The notes under the pieces: model-generated
What the model was told of the DNA's origin: nothing
The model's database searches: none
What the model saw: the letters and a program-made list of their open reading frames with translations, nothing else
Translations under genes and position numbers: made by a program
Part shown: positions 6,201-7,973 of the stretch, in pieces
Layout of the letters: every line of letters begins with the position of its first letter
How positions within the stretch are numbered: the first letter of the stretch is position 1
Source of the DNA: an uncultured bacterium
Lineage (GTDB): Bacteria; Bacillota; Negativicutes; Acidaminococcales; Acidaminococcaceae
Length of the DNA: 7,973 nt
Assembly (NCBI GenBank): GCA_905215645.1
Contig: CAJMQS010000065.1
Span: 1 to 7,973, forward strand
Reading direction: 5' to 3'

Positions 6201-6853
6201 AACTGAAAAGACGGGAAGCCCAGGCCTCCCAGGAACTGATGGACCTGGGACCAGTGAACCAGGCGGCTGAAGAAGAATATCAGGCGGCTCAGGAACGGTA
6301 CGACTTCCTGAAAGGTCAATATGAAGATATGACCCAGGCCAAAGCCCAGCTGGAAACCGTGATCAGCGGTATCAATACAGATATGACCCGCCGGTTCCGG
6401 GAAGCCTTCAGCAAGATCAACGGGTATTTCGGAGACTGTTATGAAAAGCTGTTCGGAGGAGGCCGGGCCAGGCTGCGGATCCAGGATGAAAACCATATCC
6501 TGGAATCGGGCATCGAGATCGAAGTCCAGCCGCCGGGGAAAAAGATGCGGAACCTGTCCCTGTTTTCCGGGGGAGAACGGGCCCTCACCGTCATCGCCCT
6601 GCTTTTCGCCCTCCTGACTTACCAGCCGGCACCTTTTGTAATCCTGGATGAAATCGATGCCCCGCTGGATGAAACCAATATCGACCGTTTTGCCCAATTC
6701 CTGAAAGCATATGGACAGAAGACCCAGTTCATTGTGATCACCCATCGGAAGGGAACCATGGAGGCTGCAGATGTGCTCCACGGGGTCACTATGGAAGAAT
6801 CGGGGGTATCCCGGGTCCTGTCCGTGAAATTATCGGAGGTACCGGAATCATGA
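3290..6853 (+). CDS. smc: Chromosome segregation ATPase SMC
   Basis: A full-length 1187-residue bacterial SMC (Bacillus SMC is 1186). The N-terminal half of the ATPase head has FKSFADKV (11-18) and Walker A GPNGSGKS (31-38). The first coiled-coil arm starts near residue 165 and runs to about 500, rich in Gln, Glu and Lys. The hinge is about 520-668, with CGVAAELF and the closing VVYAGGSLSGG stretch. The second arm runs from about 675 to 1010 and includes the conserved DLGPVN (985-990). The C-terminal head has the ABC signature LFSGGER (1091-1097) and Walker B ILDEIDAPLD with D1120 and catalytic E1121. SMC dimers, with ScpA and ScpB, load near the origin and extrude DNA loops to organise and separate sister chromosomes. 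The start is GTG, with an AAGGGA RBS five bases upstream. The stop overlaps the ftsY start as ATGA. No frameshift or truncation is seen. rnc, the usual neighbour in Bacillus, is not adjacent. Confidence 0.97.
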   Translation: MRLKSFSAHGFKSFADKVNIEFEPGITAIVGPNGSGKSNISDAIRWVLGEQSVKYLRGTKMEDVIFAGSSGRRPMGMAEVSLVFDNTDHCLPVDFEEVCLQRRVYRSGDSEYSINQKNCRLKDVVALLADTGLGRGSLSIIGQNKIDEILNSRPEDRRAIFEEAAGIAKYRLRKKEALRKLDDTAANLLRIHDIQNEIENQLVPLAAAAEKARQYKEISARLRQVKVTRILGQLASLEKEKEQLTEKLQSLEKQLQELAELSSTLGNQEKDLEQQLQERETAYNAYQEKTLAREKEAAGYRSQRAVLGERIQQSRNRIAQLAKSRKGLEEELAQSQENLNLVTEEYDKLEETQYRAQKLLEKAAAEKETLIGVVQGAEEKLKTYQAQAFDSMRTLVMTRNQLSGVRQEQERIHRQQEQLKEKIREGEEGLQAVTEQLQEEKSRLEGLESRKQQLEAQARQLNEKLEKSVQSYREENRQLEGAQRTLNQKKARLQVLSAMEREHEGFSKGVRTVLGARAPFQERICGVAAELFTVEDAYVTALETALGGALQNIITQDARAAQEAIAYLKEQQGGRATFLPLDTLRPRFLGSREKTALDCPGIIGIAADLVRCEKKIRPAVQFLLGQVLVADTLDHALAAARKTDMRVRVVTLEGDVVYAGGSLSGGQKQPGKSFLSRKQEIRQLTEEAQQLEAYCMDLRQQLEILTETGRKQKEERQQCLDGLQKIEVEKAGTEARVQQETAQKKKQQEAMELLLQEKRQGTERFLALQAQVQELAPKVEQLENDDLEGKKAAQALSEGLVEQRTRLEAAARRHQDALISVNAGKSQLEALNARIQSIDQLGEKTQLEISRGEEEAQQQEAKIKDCEKELTGLAEKLTALEQELAGSQGARQQFFQEKEAFLAKRQQLTQQGIILKGQEASIQQRFHNSEMEQVKKAAEAEHGRQQLMEAYGLTEETAREEALPGELPEGELKRREAQASQELMDLGPVNQAAEEEYQAAQERYDFLKGQYEDMTQAKAQLETVISGINTDMTRRFREAFSKINGYFGDCYEKLFGGGRARLRIQDENHILESGIEIEVQPPGKKMRNLSLFSGGERALTVIALLFALLTYQPAPFVILDEIDAPLDETNIDRFAQFLKAYGQKTQFIVITHRKGTMEAADVLHGVTMEESGVSRVLSVKLSEVPES

Positions 6854-7767
6854 GTTTTATGGAACAACTGAAAGACGGGCTCAGCAAGACCCGGAAAAAT
6901 TTCACCGAACGGATGGAAGAGCTGGTGGGAGCCAGCGTGGAACTGGATGACGACTTCATGGATGAGATGGAGATGATCCTGGTAGCCGGGGATGTGGGGA
7001 TCAAGACCACGGAAAAGATCATGGCTGCCCTCCGGAAGGCGGCAGCCACCCGGCAGATCAAATCGCCGGCAGAAGCCCTGCCCTTCCTGAAGAACTATAT
7101 CGCCGACATGCTGAAGACCACGGGGCCTCGGATGCGCTTCAAAGGTCATCCTTCCATCGTGCTGGTAGTAGGAGTCAACGGGGTGGGGAAGACCACCACC
7201 ATCGGCAAACTGAGCAATTATTACCGTCTCATGGGCTACAAGGTGATGATGTGCGCTGCGGATACTTTCCGGGCCGGTGCTACGGAACAGCTCCAGATTT
7301 GGGGGAAGAAGGCCCAGGTGGATGTGATCGCCCACGGAGATGGGGCAGATCCGGCGGCTGTGGTGTACGACGGGGTCCAGGCGGCCATCGCCCGGAAAGC
7401 GGATGTGCTGTTTGTGGATACGGCCGGGAGGCTCCACAACAAGACCAATCTCATGAAAGAACTGGACAAAATTTACCGGGTGATCCGGAAAGAAATCCCT
7501 GACGGTCCCCATGAGACACTGCTGGTGCTGGACGCCACTACTGGCCAGAATGCTATCAGCCAGGCCAAGATCTTCCTGGAAACTGCCCATGTGACCGGGG
7601 TGGTGCTGACCAAGCTGGACGGCACTGCCAAAGGGGGCGTGGTGGTCGCCATCAAGGAAGAACTGGGGCTGGATGTGAAATGGATCGGCATTGGGGAAGG
7701 GATGATGGATTTCCGGCCTTTCGATCCCCAGCAGTTTGTGGAAGCACTGTTTGAGACAAAAAAATAA
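6850..7767 (+). CDS. ftsY: Signal recognition particle receptor FtsY
   Basis: A 305-residue SRP-family GTPase with an N domain (about 1-95) and G domain (about 100-305). It lacks the long acidic A domain of E. coli FtsY, as is common in Firmicutes. The G domain shows G1 GVNGVGKT (108-115), the family-specific DTFRAGA (138-144), G3 DTAGR (190-194), G4 TKLD (254-257) and the closing GIGEGMMDFRPF (280-291). FtsY docks SRP-bound ribosomes at the membrane, and both GTPases hydrolyse GTP to release the nascent membrane protein to SecYEG. The start ATG overlaps the smc stop as ATGA, with GGAGG ten bases upstream inside smc, so the two are probably translationally coupled. An in-frame ATG at 6859 would be further from the RBS. 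The partner ffh is not in the window. It is the last gene of the operon; a strong terminator follows after about 75 bases. Confidence 0.97.
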   Translation: MSFMEQLKDGLSKTRKNFTERMEELVGASVELDDDFMDEMEMILVAGDVGIKTTEKIMAALRKAAATRQIKSPAEALPFLKNYIADMLKTTGPRMRFKGHPSIVLVVGVNGVGKTTTIGKLSNYYRLMGYKVMMCAADTFRAGATEQLQIWGKKAQVDVIAHGDGADPAAVVYDGVQAAIARKADVLFVDTAGRLHNKTNLMKELDKIYRVIRKEIPDGPHETLLVLDATTGQNAISQAKIFLETAHVTGVVLTKLDGTAKGGVVVAIKEELGLDVKWIGIGEGMMDFRPFDPQQFVEALFETKK

Positions 7768-7790
7768 GGGGGGCTGTCGCACGTTAATGG

Positions 7791-7855
7791 TCGATGAGAC
7801 CTCTTGAAAGCCCTTTTATCTGTATCCTGTCATTATGGACTAAAAGAGGCATCGA
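7791..7855 (+). promoter_or_regulatory. Possible competing (anti-terminator) pairing before the ftsY terminator
   Basis: TCGATG-aga-CCTCTT at 7791-7805 is a near copy of the right arm of the downstream terminator, TCGATGCCTCTT at 7874-7885. It can pair with the same left-arm bases (AAGAGGCATCGA, 7844-7855), giving 12 bp with a three-base bulge and a 38-nt loop. The two pairings exclude each other. The terminator stem is longer and has the shorter loop, so it should win unless something stabilises the first. Regulation is an inference. Confidence 0.3.
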
Positions 7856-7890
7856 AAAATGATGGATTATTTTTCGATGCCTCTTTCTTT
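7843..7890 (+). terminator. Intrinsic terminator closing the lspA-ftsY operon
   Basis: A perfect 18-bp inverted repeat, 7843-7860 and 7869-7886, around an 8-base loop. The GC-rich base is followed by CTTTCTTTGTCTTTC. The A-run at the start of the left arm and the upstream TAAAA also allow function on the minus strand, so it is probably bidirectional. It is the longest perfect hairpin noticed in the window. Confidence 0.9.
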
Positions 7891-7901
7891 GTCTTTCAGT
7901 C

Positions 7902-7945
7902 CGCCCCCTTGGGGGCGTGGGACCGTGCTTGCCCGGTGGTGGGGG
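7902..7945. repeat. GC-rich double-hairpin element, likely interspersed intergenic repeat
   Basis: Two short palindromes lie side by side. One is a 7-bp perfect stem, CGCCCCC-TT-GGGGGCG (7902-7917). The second is a 7-bp stem with one mismatch, ACCGTGC-TT-GCCCGGT (7922-7937). Both have a TT loop, and a G-rich run follows. The composition is unlike the AT-rich terminator just before it, and no gene is visible. A paired-hairpin layout next to an operon end resembles known dispersed intergenic repeats, but one copy in one window cannot prove repetition. The element may continue past the window edge. Confidence 0.4.
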
Positions 7946-7973
7946 TGTCTGTCGATTGACGCCGGTTGTCTCC

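Noticed and set aside
4000..6230. Many repeated CAGCAG/GAA-rich segments within smc
   Set aside because: They encode the heptad-rich coiled-coil arms expected of SMC and do not form a tandem DNA repeat.
5612..6781. Long minus-strand open frame of 389 codons opposite the second smc coiled coil
   Set aside because: Antisense to the Gln/Glu-rich coil, whose codons give Phe/Leu-rich sequence in reverse. The apparent hydrophobicity is an artefact.
6619..7782. Long minus-strand open frame of 387 codons opposite the smc end and ftsY
   Set aside because: It lies entirely antisense to two clearly identified genes, reads as low-complexity His/Pro/Phe-rich protein with no recognisable motif, and has no RBS context. 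It is a shadow of the biased codon use.
7770..7818. Possible weak terminator, GGGCT pairing with AGCCC before TTTT
   Set aside because: Only a 5-bp stem with a loop over 30 bases. The perfect 18-bp hairpin just downstream is the clear terminator.

Overview
The window looks like ordinary chromosomal backbone of a moderately GC-rich Gram-negative-type Firmicute, most likely a member of the Negativicutes such as Acidaminococcus or a relative. That placement is inferred from three things: the style of the proteins, the heavy use of CGG and CCGG-containing codons, and a Bacillus-like gene order (lspA, rluD, pyrR) joined to smc and ftsY. A crotonase-family gene would also suit an amino-acid or butyrate fermenter. 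A similarity search would be needed to name the genus.

Layout, left to right. Positions 1 to about 54 are the 3' end of a 5S rRNA, so the window opens at the end of an rRNA operon, and a hairpin terminator follows. An AT-rich gap carries a good vegetative promoter for a single crotonase-family gene (219-1007). The roughly 300-base gap after it is mostly filled by a structured RNA of about 200 nt with its own near-consensus promoter and a terminal U-tract. Its fold and position-specific motifs fit 6S RNA (ssrS).

From 1308 to 7767 five genes run in one direction with overlapping or nearly touching ends: lspA, an rluD-type pseudouridine synthase, pyrR, smc and ftsY. They look like one transcription unit joining lipoprotein maturation, rRNA modification, pyrimidine control, chromosome organisation and SRP-dependent membrane targeting. 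No convincing promoter is visible between the 6S-like RNA and lspA, so the operon may depend on readthrough from the 6S promoter. A perfect 18-bp terminator hairpin closes it at 7843-7890. The last 80 bases are GC-rich, carry two short TT-loop hairpins, and look like an interspersed intergenic repeat.

No defence island, mobile gene, CRISPR array or obviously new multi-gene system is present. The points most worth checking are: a crotonase that lacks one of the two catalytic glutamates; a 6S-like RNA that doubles as the leader of the operon; an A8 slippery stretch at the lspA/rluD junction; a terminator with a built-in competing arm; and a pyrR separated from any pyr genes.
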